Assembly: GCA_003996215.1 (NCBI GenBank)
Contig: QJPP01007239.1
Span: 620,001 to 684,000, forward strand
From: Jaltomata sinuosa
Lineage: Eukaryota; Streptophyta; Magnoliopsida; Solanales; Solanaceae
DNA length: 64,000 bases
Reading direction: 5' to 3'
A program made the translations under genes and the position numbers. Shown one piece after another: positions 45,266 through 57,668 of this stretch (the first letter of the stretch is position 1; each line of letters opens with the position of its first letter). The notes under the pieces are model-generated. The model saw only the letters and a program-made list of their open reading frames with translations. It did no database searches and was not told where the DNA came from.

Positions 45266-45737
45266 CAAAACAATCTATATGTATCTTATCCAGAATTTAA
45301 GTTAAATACACTCATAGTATAAAAATTAATGTTTTACATGTGTAATTTGACCTATTATAATAGGTCAGTTATATTTTTTTTATTAAATTATCAATTAATA
45401 TTTTATATTTAATCATCTGTAAGTAATTTAGTCGCCCACTGAAATCGGTAGCGATTTAAATGCTATAACAAAACTTCATAAGAAAATAAACTCCATGAAA
45501 ATAGAATTAGATCTCAACAAGCAAATCAATATTTTACTACCGATCACAAATTTCATATTCGATGCAGTATTCATGACTTATTTAATTTGATTAGGAACCA
45601 CATAAAGTTGAGGGGGTGAAAGTGAATTTACTCATAATAATTTTCAACAAATGATGTATGACCAGCTGTCATACACCATTAGAGGTCAAAACTAAAATTT
45701 GGCATATTGCTTAGCACATACTATAGTATTATTCAGA

Positions 45738-45739
<2 letters not shown>

Positions 45740-45778
<39 letters not shown>
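45740..45778. repeat. (TA)n microsatellite
   Basis: About 39 uninterrupted bases of alternating TA. Confidence 0.95.
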
Positions 45779-45780
<2 letters not shown>

Positions 45781-45884
45781 CTGAGGTATTTGTGAAAGTG
45801 ACTTTTAAGATAATATCTTTAACTAAAAATTAGTCAATTTTCTCAATGCTTCTAAATCATTATATTATAAGCCATTGGTAACTA

Positions 45885-46680
45885 TACCAAACAAAGATAG
45901 TGGATGTAACTATGCCTTCCTCACCACGCCGAGGGTTGTGATGGGATGTATAAGACCCTTTTATGTCAGTAATCAAAGATCTCGGGTATGAGTCATGATG
46001 ATAGAGAAAATGGTAAGGAGCGCTTTTACCTTTAACTAGCGTTATACAATGCAAATTCAAATTAGTCGAAGCTCTAAATTTAATATTGAATCTTATAATC
46101 CAACAACGCGTGTCTTACAACTAGGATTGTATATTTCATAGCCTTTCACAACAAGAAAATATGAAATTAGCTAAGGAGTTTATCGGTAATTCCTAGCTAA
46201 TCCGTCGTCAAAAAGCTTTTAGTTAATTGATTTTCTTATAATCCATCGCTAAAAAGCTCCTAGCTAATTGAATTTTCTTATAATACGTCGCTAGTCCGTC
46301 ACTAAATGGAATTAGCATGAAATTTTTAGTGTTTAGCCACGAAATTTTATATGTCGCTAACTCCTTATTTTCTAGTAGTGTTTGAAGCTCACAACTAGGA
46401 TTGTATATCTCACAACTACTTCCATGAGATAGTGGAAGTAACTATGCCTTCCTTCCCACGTCGAGGTTTGTGATTGGATATATAAAAAAATTTCGTTTTT
46501 CATCAAAAGTCTAGATCGAGTTTGAACCCTAGTGATAGAAACAATGGCAAGAAGCATATTTTTTCGTTTAGTGAGCCTTATACAACACAAATGCAAATTA
46601 ATCGAAACTTCAAAATTAATATCGAACCTTATATTCCAGCAACACGTGTCTCACAACTAGGATAATATATCTCATATATA
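45885..46680. repeat. Tandem duplication of about 260 bp split by a MITE
   Basis: 45885-46140 and 46385-46680 share 'taactatgccttcc', 'atggcaagaagc'-type sequence, 'acaatgcaaattcaaatta' and 'acaactaggattgtatat'. Both carry worn SINE blocks ('gatctcgggtatgagtc', 'aattagtcgaagct'). A CACTA-like MITE sits between them. Confidence 0.7.
46147..46380. mobile_element. CACTA-like MITE
   Basis: Ends 'cacaacaagaaaata' and 'tattttctagtagtg' are inverted repeats beginning CAC, flanked on both sides by TTT, a 3-base duplication typical of CACTA elements. Inside are repeated 'ctagctaatccgtcg'-type segments. Length 234 bp. Confidence 0.75.
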
Positions 46681-47099
46681 ATTTCCTAGTATACGCAACA
46701 TAATAGAAGTCAATGGTTCAAAAATTCTATATGACTTAAATATAAGTTTTGACTTTGAATGTATGACTAACAAAGATTATTCCAATATAAGCTATGGTTG
46801 AAAATGTATTTTATTGCTTATATATATTGCAGTTCACCATATATAGATGGAGTGGGCATGATCTAGCTAATTATATCCTCATAAGCAAAATCAAAATTTT
46901 AAATGTATGAGTTCTGAATCTAGATAAATTATTTACGTATATTAAGTAAATTTATTAATATAAATAAAGAGTCTGGACAAAAGTTATTAAGTTATGTTGA
47001 ATTCGTAACTTCAATTGTAGCTCCGCCACTGAATATCATCGTAGCTGTAATTATAGCTCGGCCACTGAATATTACGTAAGAGAATCACAATACCTCATA

Positions 47100-47342
47100 T
47101 TCTCTCCGTTCCATACTAGTTGTCCAATTTTTTTTCACACGTTTCTTAAGAAATCATAAATAAAAAGGGTAGTTTTACTAAAATACCCCTTAAGAAACTT
47201 TTTTGGAACTAATTTTTAAACTTGTTTACACTTTCAAAAAGAATTAATTGTAAGGTAAAATGAGAAAAATGTAACTAATTTTGTCTTGATTTCGTATATG
47301 AACAAGTAAGTAAAGTGGACAACTAATATGAGATAGACGAAG
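47100..47342. mobile_element. Stowaway-like MITE
   Basis: Ends 'ctctccgttccatactagt' and 'aactaatatgagatagacga' are imperfect inverted repeats with TA beside each end. Confidence 0.55.
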
Positions 47343-48044
47343 TAATATCTAGCTAGGGTTGGAAAGTTTTATAAATCAATTAATGTGAAATCTCACCTAA
47401 TAAAAACCAATTATATCTATTGCTTCAAAATAGATTTTTCTTTCACTATTATAAGTTGAGCTGGAGGTTGTTCAATCTCCACTCTTGGTAATCTCTTAAT
47501 TAAAGTCTCAACCAACATAAACTTCTTGGTTAACTTTTTAATATTGGTGCACCAAATATTGAAGATGAAACCAAAGATATCAGTAATGATTGAGTCAAGA
47601 TTTTCGTTAAGGGATACAAAATATTAAAAAAATAATCAATATACGAAGAAGTTAAGAGAAATGCAACATCTACTGTATATATATAAAAAATAATTTGATC
47701 TTATATATACTGTGTAATTTTTTGATAAAAAGGATTTACTTGTTTAAGTTCCCTTCTTAAATTCTCTTTCTTTGAATTGCAAAAATTGAAATTTTCTTAA
47801 TTGAAATACGTAATTTCTAAAACAAGAATTTGTCTAAATTGAAATTTGAAAAAGAAATATCTTCTTTGTCTCTTTCTACCATTATTATTGTCAAATCAAA
47901 ATCAACATTAAACTTCAAAAAAACTGTCATTTTCATTTTCTTAATTTAATTAATAGCCGTATTTGCTTACTAAAAGATTTGACAATTCTCATAAAATAAA
48001 TATCATTGGTGGATTATGGGAGTTGCCAAAATAAAATATACAAA

Positions 48045-48175
48045 CAAACAAACAACAACATACCCAGTGTATTCCCACAGCGTGGGGTCTGGAGAGGGTA
48101 GAGTGTACGCAGTCCATACCACTACCTCAGAGGTGAGGTAGAGAGGCTGTTTCCGATAGACCCCCGGCTCTGCCA
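48045..48175 (-). mobile_element. LINE 3' tail
   Basis: Reverse-orientation tail starting with CAA repeats ('aaacaaacaacaacata') then 'ccagtgtattcccacag', 'gaggtagagaggctgtttcc' and 'agacccccggctc'. It is well preserved. Confidence 0.75.
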
Positions 48176-48240
48176 AAATAAAATATAAAAATGAATTATT
48201 ATTGGATCTTACTTTGTAATTATGTTTGCCATTATTATTA

Positions 48241-48486
48241 CTCCTTCCGATTTCAATTTATTTGGCCTAGTTTAACTTGACACAGAGTTTAAAAAAATAA
48301 GAAGACTTTTGAATCTTGTGGTCTAAACTAAAAATATATCAGATGTACCAAAATACCCTTTTATCTTGTGGTTTTAAGCATGTCATGTGAAAAATTAAAA
48401 ATAAAGAATTGCAAAAAAGGAAAAAGCTCATCCTTTTTCAAACAAATTAAAAAAAAGTAGCTCAAACAAATTGAAACGGAAAAAAA
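48241..48486. mobile_element. Stowaway-like MITE
   Basis: Ends 'actccttccgatttcaattt' and 'aaattgaaacggaaaaaa' are inverted repeats; the interior contains 'cttttgaatcttgtgg' as in other Solanaceae copies. Confidence 0.6.
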
Positions 48487-50339
48487 ATATACTAATCTTC
48501 CTATTTGAATTCGATTTGATATGTGACTAAAAATGCATTTTTTGATTTTTGAAATGTAGCCAACCATTTAAAACCAACTTTGATTTTGACCTATAACCTA
48601 TAACCTTTTTCAAGTTATCTATATCCATATGCTTGTTTAGAAGTTTTTGGGATCTTAATATTTTGTAATAGTTTATACTAATTGTTATTAATATATAAGA
48701 AAAACATATAACAAGTGTATAATAAATATATTAGTATATAATTATTGAAGAGTCTCGTATTGGTGATTGTGAGAAAAGGGATGAGTAGTTTCCTTATCTG
48801 ATTTTGGACAATAATTTCCTTCTGAGTTAGCTTTTGGAATTGAACTAAATTAAAAATTCATTTCTTTACATAGTATCTGAAAAGAATTCATTTCAATTGT
48901 TATTTCATGGTGTTGGACCCTCGTATTAAATTGTCCACATTCAGATTGTAGTCTTAGGCGTTCAACCCTTTTGAGATAATTTTTAAAATTAAATTAAGCT
49001 CAAAATTTATTTCTTTACGATAATTAGTGTCAGTGGCAAAACTATTCTTATTCAATTAGATTTCTATGCACTGTTTATTTAACTGCCATGCAGTATAAGT
49101 TTCATCTCAATTTATGTGACATTCGTTATTTTATCAGCCACAATAAAATAATGTATTGCCATATTTAATTTACAATTTAACATCAAACTTTTAATGAAAT
49201 AACTTATAATCATAATTTTTTTTTAAAAAAAATTCTCTTTCTTAAACTTCATACTTAGTCAAATATTTTATAAATTAATCAACTTCAAACTTTCGATAAT
49301 CGCTCATCCCAAAGTAGGTGGGCTTAGATAAAAAATATAGGGTTGGAGGAATTATGTTAAGACTAAGACAAATACATAATATAGGAGAGGGACATAAAGT
49401 AGTGGAGTTTGTAAAATCAATGACCATTACTACTACTATACAAAGTCCAAAAACATCTCAACAAAGGGAAAGGTCAATACATAACTTTGACCCACTCCCT
49501 TAACCACCAATCCCAAGGTCTCATCATCCTCTCTTTTCCAATTTTACCCTTTTTGTCTTTTTTTTTTAAAAAAAAATTCCCATATGATGTTTGGTATTCA
49601 TATTTGAGTCCAATTAAATTCAAATTCACGCATTATAGAGTTCATTTTAATGGCCGCACTCTCAACAAAAAAAAATATTTCCAAAAACAAAGACTTCTGC
49701 ATCCCGTCCATATTTGGGCTATGACTGTACTATCAAGTCTTAAGACTGATGGTACATTCAACCGAAGCTGATACCTGTTGCTGGTGGAAGGTAGCAGATA
49801 TCTCGTGAATTTAATTGAGAAGTACAAAAATTGACTCAGATATTACGATGATAAAAAAAAGTTCATTTCCACTTAAAACTTTTGATTAAGGATGGAAGAA
49901 TCTCGAACCATTCCACTGAAACCTTTTTTTTGTCCTCGACAATATTCTCACTAATCCATCATTATGGATAAGTGCACTCAAAGCTAAATACAAAAATGTT
50001 GAGGAAATAGAGGTAAAAAATTTCAACCAACTGCGGACTTCATGTCAAAATTTGCAGAGTATTATTAAGAGGATTTAAATTACAATAATAGGTTAATATA
50101 ACTAAATGATTATTAGATTATCAATATAATTTATTCAATTATAACACATAAAGTACATAATACTCCGGGATCCTTCCTAATTTCGAATTATTTATTCAGT
50201 ATATACCTAAATTACTTTTTTGTTTATGTGTCAATTTGACCATTTTCACTCATAAGAAAAAAACTTATGTGTTAATGAATAAACACATATTTAAATTAAT
50301 TTATAATGGTAAACGTATATTTAATTTCAACTTTTCATT

Positions 50340-51670
50340 TTCTAAAGAGATTGTTGGAGCAATATAATGATAAGAAGAAAGACTTAAATGTTGTATATTT
50401 GTATTCATTGACTTAGAAAAGACATATGATAAAGTTCCTACGAAGGTTTTATAGAGATGTTTGGAGTCTAAAAATGTACATGTGGCTTATATTAGGGAAA
50501 GTAAGAACATGTACGATGGATCCAAAGATCTGGGTAAAAACAGTGAGAGGCTTGGTCATGATGGGTTTACACCATGAATCAACCCTTAGCTCGTTTTTAT
50601 ATTTCTTAGTGATGAAAAAATTGACATGGCATATCCAAGGGAAAATAGACTCCAGAATCTAAAAGTTTTAGTTAAACAAGACTAAAACGTAGCACATGGA
50701 ATGCAAATTCAGTGGTGTAAGCGCATGTAGTGAAGGTGAAAGTGAAGACCGATAAACAAGTCATACTCAAGAGATAAAGTTTCACGTATATTGAGCCTAT
50801 AATCCGAGGAAACAAGGAGATTGATGAGGATGTCACGCATTCTATTAGAGTAGGGTGGGTAAAATAGAGGCTTGCATCATCCGGGGTGTGATAAAAAAAT
50901 GTGTCATCAAGACTTGATAAGTTTTAAAGAGTGATGATTAGACCTGCATTTTTATATGGTACAAAGTGTTAGCCAGTCAAGAACGCGCATGTTCAAAAGA
51001 TGAAAGTAGTGTAGATGAGGATGTTCAGACGGATGCATGTGTGGGCGTATTAGGAGAGATATGATTAGGATGACAAGGTGAGAGTAAGCTTTGTGGAGGG
51101 CAATAAGAGGGAAGCGATACTGAAATGGTTCTTGTATATGAAGAGGAGGAGCACAGATGCACCAATAAGGAGGTGTGAAGGATTGACTATAACATACTTT
51201 AGGAAAGTTAAAGGTAGGCCGAAAAAGATATGAGACGAGATGATTAGAGAAGACATGACATATCTTTAGCTTTTTGAGGACATGACCCTAAATAAGAATA
51301 TATGAAAATAAAAAATTAAAGTAAAAACGTAATAGATAGCTGAGTGTTATCATACTTGATGTGGGAGAAGCCGGGGCTAGGCCCCTCTTCTATTCTTCTA
51401 CTTATTTAGCAATATTAGTTAGTAGCATAATACCTTATTCTTAATTTTAACTATTACATGTTAATTCATTTGCTTTATTCATCTTGATATTTTGTTATCT
51501 TTAATTTGCTTACAATTTTTGCTTTGATGACACTTTTTTTGAGTCGAGTGTCTATTGAAAATAATCTTTCTATTCAATAAAGACACGGGTAAGACTTTGT
51601 TACATCCTACCCTTTCAAACTTGATCATTTATGTAATTACACTATGTACGTTATTGTTGTTATTTTAACG
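50340..51670 (+). pseudogene. Decayed LINE reverse transcriptase with 3' tail
   Basis: Frame-shifting translation gives 'DLEKTYDKVP', 'RTVRGLVMMGLHHESTLS', 'MKKLTWHIQG', then 'RPAFLYGTKC'-like and 'MRMFRRMHVW'-like pieces, the order seen in a very common plant non-LTR reverse transcriptase remnant. Stops interrupt it many times. About 250 bases after the last coding piece comes 'gagtcgagtgtctattg' and the rest of the tail (51541-51670), which ties the solitary tails in this window to this LINE family. Confidence 0.75.
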
Positions 51671-51975
51671 GATGATAAATTTGGATCATTTTGCATTCAA
51701 GAATATGATTTTGATGGTCAATGAAGTGAGTTAAAAATCGTGAGGTCTCTAATTCAATTCCCAACGAAAACAAAAAACACTACGCAATTTTCTCTCATTT
51801 AACTCAAATTTTGATAGATAAAATTATTCAATACCTCCGCCGATAAAAGATAACATCCCGTAGAACATTTCAGGAAGTTGTAAATTTGGACCTTTTCCTA
51901 ATTCATAATTACAAGAAAAATAAAGGCCAAATAAAAGAATACTTCAAGCATGTGTAAAAATCAAAGAGTCATAGA

Positions 51976-52011
51976 GGGGGGTAGGGGTGGGGGTAGGGGT
52001 GGGGGTAGGGG
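51976..52011 (+). repeat. G-run tandem repeat upstream of the RING/vWA gene
   Basis: Six runs of four or more G separated by TA or T ('ggggtgggggta' repeated). It lies 282 bases before the ATG at 52293 on the coding strand and could form a G-quadruplex in DNA, or in RNA if transcription starts upstream. Confidence 0.8.
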
Positions 52012-52292
52012 TTGCATAGTAATGCGTATACGTAAACAAATGTTTACATATAAAAACTAATTTGTCCAAATTGTAAAGAACTTCAAAAGATAACACACAA
52101 CACTACAATCGATAAACAAGAAGAAGAAAAAAAAAACCAAAAACCACAAAGCACCAAATTTTTTTGTTTCTTCACAAAATAAAAGAAAAAAAAATCTTGA
52201 TTTTCTCATCAACCCCATTAACTCAAAATTTCAATTCTTTTATGAATTTTTGCTAAAGATTTTATTATTCTTGTTCTTGGGTATTCAACAAA

Positions 52293-55200
52293 ATGAGTAG
52301 TAAATGGAGGAAAGCAAAACTAGCATTGGGTTTAAATATGTGTCTTTATGTACCAAAAACACATGAAGATTCACCGTCGCAGGCGGCGGCGGTGACGGTG
52401 GCCGGAGGGAGATTTTCCGATGCTGTTTCGTTGTCTCCGACGACTCCAACTAGGAACTCCGATTGCCACGTGGATATGCCTACTACCCCTACTCCATCTT
52501 CATCTGGTCTTCGTTTGCCTAAACATCATAGTAGCTCCAAATCTTCCAAGGTTAGCAAAAAAATAAAAATTCAATCTTTATTGTTTTTTTTTTTGGTTAT
52601 TTGGATTAATCTTGCAGAAAATTGAATTGGGTGGGTGATTTCTTGTTTTTATTTGATGTTTTTCACTGTTTTTTTTCTGGTGTGAATAGTCAAAAACACA
52701 CCTAAACTATCCAGGTTTTTTGAGTTTCATACATGTAGTATAGTTGTGCAAGTTTCCTAAATGCTTATCGAAACACACCTCAATTATCAGTTGTTCACTT
52801 TTCTTACCTGAACGATGGTGATATTTCAGGTAGGAAAATCTAACAATTGATAGTTTAGGTGTGTTGATAATTCACGTAGGAAACTCACACAACTATAGTA
52901 CAAGTATTAAACTCAAAGAATGATATTTTAGGTAGAAAAAGTGAATAATTGATAGTTGAGTTGTATTTTCGATAAATATTTGGTGATATTTTGGATAGGA
53001 AACTCGAAAAAAGGATACTTTAGGTGTGTTTTTGACCGTTTACTTTCTATTTTTGTTGTTTTTTTGGCCTGAGGCAGCTAGCATCTGGTTCATCTAACAA
53101 GAATCTCCATCAGTATATTCTCAATAGTGAAAATTGAGTGTGTTTGATTGAGAGAAAGATGTTTAAATTATCTTTTGGATTATTTTGTTGATGTTTGGTT
53201 GAGTGTTAAAAGTATTTTTTGAGTATTAAAAGTTGATAGTAATAATGACCAAGTGTGAACTGAATTAAGAGTAAAGATGCTATCTTTTTCCCTTTTCTCA
53301 GTTAATTTTCAACTTAATCTTAAATGGAGCTAAGTTTCAACTCTTAAGTTTCTTCTTTGTCTTTAATGAGTTCATTTAAGTAGTTTTGGTTTTCTTTTGT
53401 TTTTTCTATTAAATGAAGGTAAGTCATAATCTCTAGTGGCGGAGACAGAATTTTCAATAAGACTTGACCTCGTATATATAGTGTAATTTTTCAGTGAAAT
53501 GGTTCGGATTGTGGGGCACCCTTCCGCCTTTCTAGATCCGCCCCTGATAAGATATGTATGACATGGGGCATAGATGTGGAGCAGGTGCGGACCCATGCTG
53601 GGCCAAGAGGCTTATTGTAACTCCCTTCAGCAGAAAATCACACTGTTTTAACCATCTTCGGCTTTGTCGAGTGTTTACTTCTTCGTATTTCGGACCCCTT
53701 TAGCGAAAATCGTGGCTCCGCCCTACTGTGTGGAGGACATTGTTTCCCCTACCTTTCAAGTGGTTCTTATTGCTATATAGAAAAGTACTAGTGTTAGTGT
53801 AAAGATGGTGATGGCCCTTGTATTCTAATGTAGTTTTTGAGATTCTCCATGTTGGGTGGGATAAAAAAGTAGATAGGTATCTGTGAAAGGGAGGACCCAT
53901 ATAGTGGTCCACTGGGTTTTCATTGTAAAAAGGAAACACCAGATGACCAGAGTAATTTTCTTTTTTCTCCTTACTCTTCTTGGAGGGGGAAAGTGCTTTG
54001 CTTGGTCAGCAACTGCACTGTTTTTACACACATGACTTTAACTCATTTGGCCATTTTCTTATCACCCCTTTTCATGGCATTAGTCCAATAAAAAAAAGCC
54101 TGTTGAACCCTTGATTGAGAGCTTTCTTACCATTAAGTACTTTCAAGCTAGATTGCGCGGACTCTTCCTTTTTGATGCCATACTCGTGTCGGATTCTCCA
54201 AAAATATATTATTTTTGGAGAATCTGACACGCATCAGTCGATACTTTTGAAGAGTCTGAGCAACATAGCTTTCAAGAAAGCAATTTTAGAGTAAAAGCAC
54301 GAGGTGATTTTTCCCCATCTGTCCTAGCCTTGGTGGATAGAGTTACGCGGAACCTGTTGTTGATGGGAGGTGACAGGTATCCTGTGGAATCAGTCGAGAT
54401 GTGTGCAAGCTGGCCCGGACACTATAGTTAAAAAAGAAATACTTCCAAGAAAGCAATTTCAGAGGTGAAATAACAAAAAAAATGAATCTTTTTTAATTAA
54501 TGGCTGGGGAGGTAGAGAGGATGTTTCCGATATACTCGGCTCAAGGACATATAAATCAAAGCAGTTCAGGGGAAAAAAAATCAAGAAAACAATTTCAGAG
54601 TTGAAAACCAAAAAAAGAATGGATTTTTTTTTAATTAATGGCTGAAACAATGATTTCTACTTCTTTTGATAACGTGGGGTTCTTGATTATTTTAACAACA
54701 CACTGTATTTAGCTGTCTTGAAAATGCTTCATCATTCAGAGTTTTTTCTGGGGTTTGCACCTACTTTTTTCAAAAGTTTTTTGAAGTATATGTACACCAC
54801 TTTGCTTTGATATTTGACTACTCAAAACATTGACTTTATTGAAATGGTAGACCAGTCTTGCACATGTAATATTATTCTTAAATAGCCATTAGCTGTGAAA
54901 GTAATTGGTGTAGACATCATCAATTTCATCTTTTTATGTTGTAGTCTTGATAATGTAGTTGACATGCAGACATAGAGGGGCCCACACTTTATAATGTCAG
55001 TAATCTCTGCTGTATGATGGCAATCTAACTGTAGCCTTCTGTAGATAGGCCTACTAAGTTTTCAAGTAACTATTTTTTCCTTTGATGTCATAAACAAATG
55101 AGTTTTTTTTTCTTCTTTCAAGTATATGTAACTGGTGGGGAGGTGGTAGTTGAGCTGAAGACTACTCTCTTTTCTTTATTTTCATAACTGTGGTCCGGGC

Positions 55201-57668
55201 CACCTTGCGCTCACCAGCACGGTCACCGAGTAACTTTGTCTACCAAGACTTGGGCATATGAGAAGAATTCAACTAATGTTTTTGCCTTCGGTAAGGTTTG
55301 AACCAGGAAAAAGAAAAAAGAAGATCACAATTATCCAACTCCCATCGCGATGCAACAGTTCCTGGGGCTCTATATGGGCAAAACATAATCAAGAATTTTA
55401 AAAGATGTTGGACTACTGGGAATTACAAATAAATTGAATTTACCTGTCAGTAGTAAATCCAAAGATGTTAACCTTTTTGTAATTTAATTCCATGGTATAA
55501 AGAAATGAGGGATTACCTCTGTTGAACAAAACTTAGGACTTATAAAACTTGAACGTGAAAGCTACACTTTGGATTAATGATTGAATTAAATGAAATGTGT
55601 GTTTTTCGAAGGGATTTCAGACATCCGTTTTCTTGAAGTTTTGGAAATATGTTCAGGTTAGCTTATTCTTTCAGAGTAGTAACGGGTTTTAATACTTTAC
55701 TTATATGCAATGCAGAGTACTTGTGCGATATGTTTGATGACGATGAAACCAGGCCAAGGTCACGCAATCTTTACAGCAGAATGCTCACATTCATTCCATT
55801 TCAACTGTATCACTTCAAATGTAAAGCATGGCAACCAGATTTGTCCAGTTTGCAGAGCCAAATGGAAAGAAATACCCTTTCAGAGTCCTCTTACAGATGT
55901 ATCATATCCAAGGTCTCGGAACGGACATGTACATTTTCCTCAAGATGATTCTTGGATGACAGTTGTAAGACGAATCCCTCCTGCTCGATTGGATACCAAT
56001 CGCAACATTTCTACACTTTTTCAAACTGTGGAACCAGGTGTCTTTGATGATGATGAAGTTGTTGATCACCGACCCATGGGCAGCCCGAAAAACTCATCAA
56101 CTGATGTGGCTAATCATCATTCTATGGGGGCAATAGAAGTTAAAACATGGCCGGAGATCTCTGCAGTTACAAAATCAGCATCTCACAACAATTTTGCTGT
56201 TTTGGTGCATCTCAAAGCCCCACACGCTGTTGGCCTCCTACAGTCGGGGTTAAACCAGAGTGAGATGCCAGTTACAGGTCAGAATACCCGAGCTCCAGTT
56301 GATCTTGTGACTGTTCTTGATGTTAGTGGCAGCATGGCTGGTACCAAGCTTGCTTTGCTAAAGAGAGCAATGGGATTTGTGATTCAAAACTTAGGCCCTG
56401 CTGACAGGCTTTCTGTCATTGCCTTCTCTTCTACTGCTCGTCGTCTCTTTCCTCTTCGTAGGATGAGCGATACCGGTAAACAAGAAGCACTACAAGCCGT
56501 GAATTCACTCAGTTCCAATGGTGGGACAAACATTTCCGAGGCTCTAAAGAAGAGTGCCAAGATCATGACTGATCGCAAGTGGAAAAATCCAGTTAGCAGC
56601 ATAATATTGTTGTCTGATGGACAAGACACATATACCGTTAACAGTCCTAGTGTAGCTGCTACACAGATTAATTACCAGTCATTACTTCCTGTTTGCATGC
56701 AGCGTAATGCAGCTTCTTCAGGTCTCCATATTCCAGTGCACGCATTTGGTTTTGGTGCTGACCACGATGCAGTCTCGATGCACTCAATCTCAGAAGCTTC
56801 AGGCGGAACATTTTCCTTCATAGAAGCTGAAAGTGTTATTCAAGATGCTTTTGCTCAGTGCATAGGCGGCCTTCTAAGCGTGGTGGTCCAGGAATTGCGC
56901 GTGGAAGTTGAATGCGTTCACCCTGTTTTGCGTCTCAGTTCAATAAAAGCTGGAAGTTACAATGCCAGTTTAGCATCTGATAACAAAAGTGGCAAAATTG
57001 AAGTAGGAGACTTATATGCAGACGAAGAAAGAGATTTCTTGGTCATGTTAGATATTCCTGCTGATAGGTCGAGCAACGATATGATGACCCTTGTAAAAGT
57101 TAAGTGTACATATAAAGACCCGACACAACCGGACAACTTGGATTTAGTAACCTTGGATCATGGTGGTGATGTCAAAATTGAGAGGCCTGACACAATCGGA
57201 CAACTTGTTGTGTCAATGGAAGTTGACAAGCAGCGTAACCGGCTTCAATCAGCAGAAGCAATGGCAGAAGCAAGAGCTGCAGCTGAAAATGGTGATTTAG
57301 GAGCTGCAGTATCCGTTCTTGAGCGTTGCCGGAAAAAATTATCAGAAACTGTGTCTGCTCAAGCTGGAGACAGGCTATGTCTTGCATTGGATGCTGAGCT
57401 GAGGGAAATGCAAGAGAGGATGGCAAATCGTCGCGTTTATGAAACATCTGGCAGAGCTTATGTCTTGTCAGGACTAAGTTCACATTCATGGCAGAGGGCA
57501 ACAGCTCGCGGTGATTCTACTGATAGTACAAGCCTGATTCAGGCTTACCAGACACCATCTATGATTGACATGGTTAGCCGATCACAAACAATGTACCTCG
57601 GTAGTCCTGCTCCTCGACCACCTCTAAGGCCACTGCGATCATTTCCTGCACGACAACAGCCTAGGTGA
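52293..57668 (+). CDS. RING-H2 / von Willebrand A E3 ubiquitin ligase, WAV3 family
   Basis: Two exons, 52293-52550 and 55716-57668, join in phase 0 to give 736 residues, the usual size of WAV3/WAVH/EDA40-type proteins. The N terminus starts MSSKWRKAKLALG, characteristic of the family, and is followed by a Ser/Thr/Pro-rich linker. The RING spans residues 89-132 with C89, C92, C109, H111, H114, C117, C129 and C132, a C3H2C3 pattern. The vWA domain covers about 279-470 and has an intact MIDAS start, DVSGSM (288-293). A vWA-associated beta-rich part and a C-terminal helical region with 'AAENGDLGAAVSVLERC' follow. WAV3-type ligases act in root gravitropism and auxin responses in Arabidopsis; the substrate here is unknown. 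The 3.2-kb intron is full of repeats. Which of the paralogues this is cannot be decided from the sequence alone. Confidence 0.92.
52689..53036. mobile_element. MITE with 22-base inverted ends in the RING/vWA intron
   Basis: 'gtcaaaaacacacctaaac' and 'ctttaggtgtgtttttgac' at the two ends are inverted repeats with one or two mismatches. The interior repeats 'gatagtttaggtgtgtt'-type segments in both orientations. Superfamily unknown. Confidence 0.65.
54148..54268. mobile_element. Foldback hAT-like MITE in the RING/vWA intron
   Basis: Third copy of the family: 'gcggactcttc' to 'gaagagtctgagcaacatag', with a palindromic body ('gattctccaaaaata' and 'tatttttggagaatc'). Confidence 0.75.
54290..54435 (+). 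mobile_element. 5'-truncated TS-type SINE
   Basis: 'cacgaggtgatttttcccc', 'tgtcctagccttggtggat', 'gggaggtgacaggtatcc' and 'ctggcccggacacta' follow the order of the 3' half of the SINE at 29099-29321. The tRNA-like head is missing. Confidence 0.7.
55185..55320 (-). mobile_element. Inverted TS-type SINE fragment
   Basis: 'gtggtccgggccaccttgcg', 'accgagtaactttgtctacc' and 'ggtttgaacc' are the reverse complement of the TS SINE body and B-box region. Confidence 0.65.

Larger units (their letters stand above)
40261..52292. other. 12-kb gene-free, repeat-derived intergenic region
   Basis: No intact coding exon was recognised on either strand. Identified content: LINE tails, Stowaway MITEs, a SINE pair, three segmental tandem duplications, a CACTA-like MITE, a long AT microsatellite, C tracts at 41236-41253 and about 44657-44669, and a decayed LINE. 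The rest is AT-rich sequence in which I see nothing specific. Confidence 0.65.
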
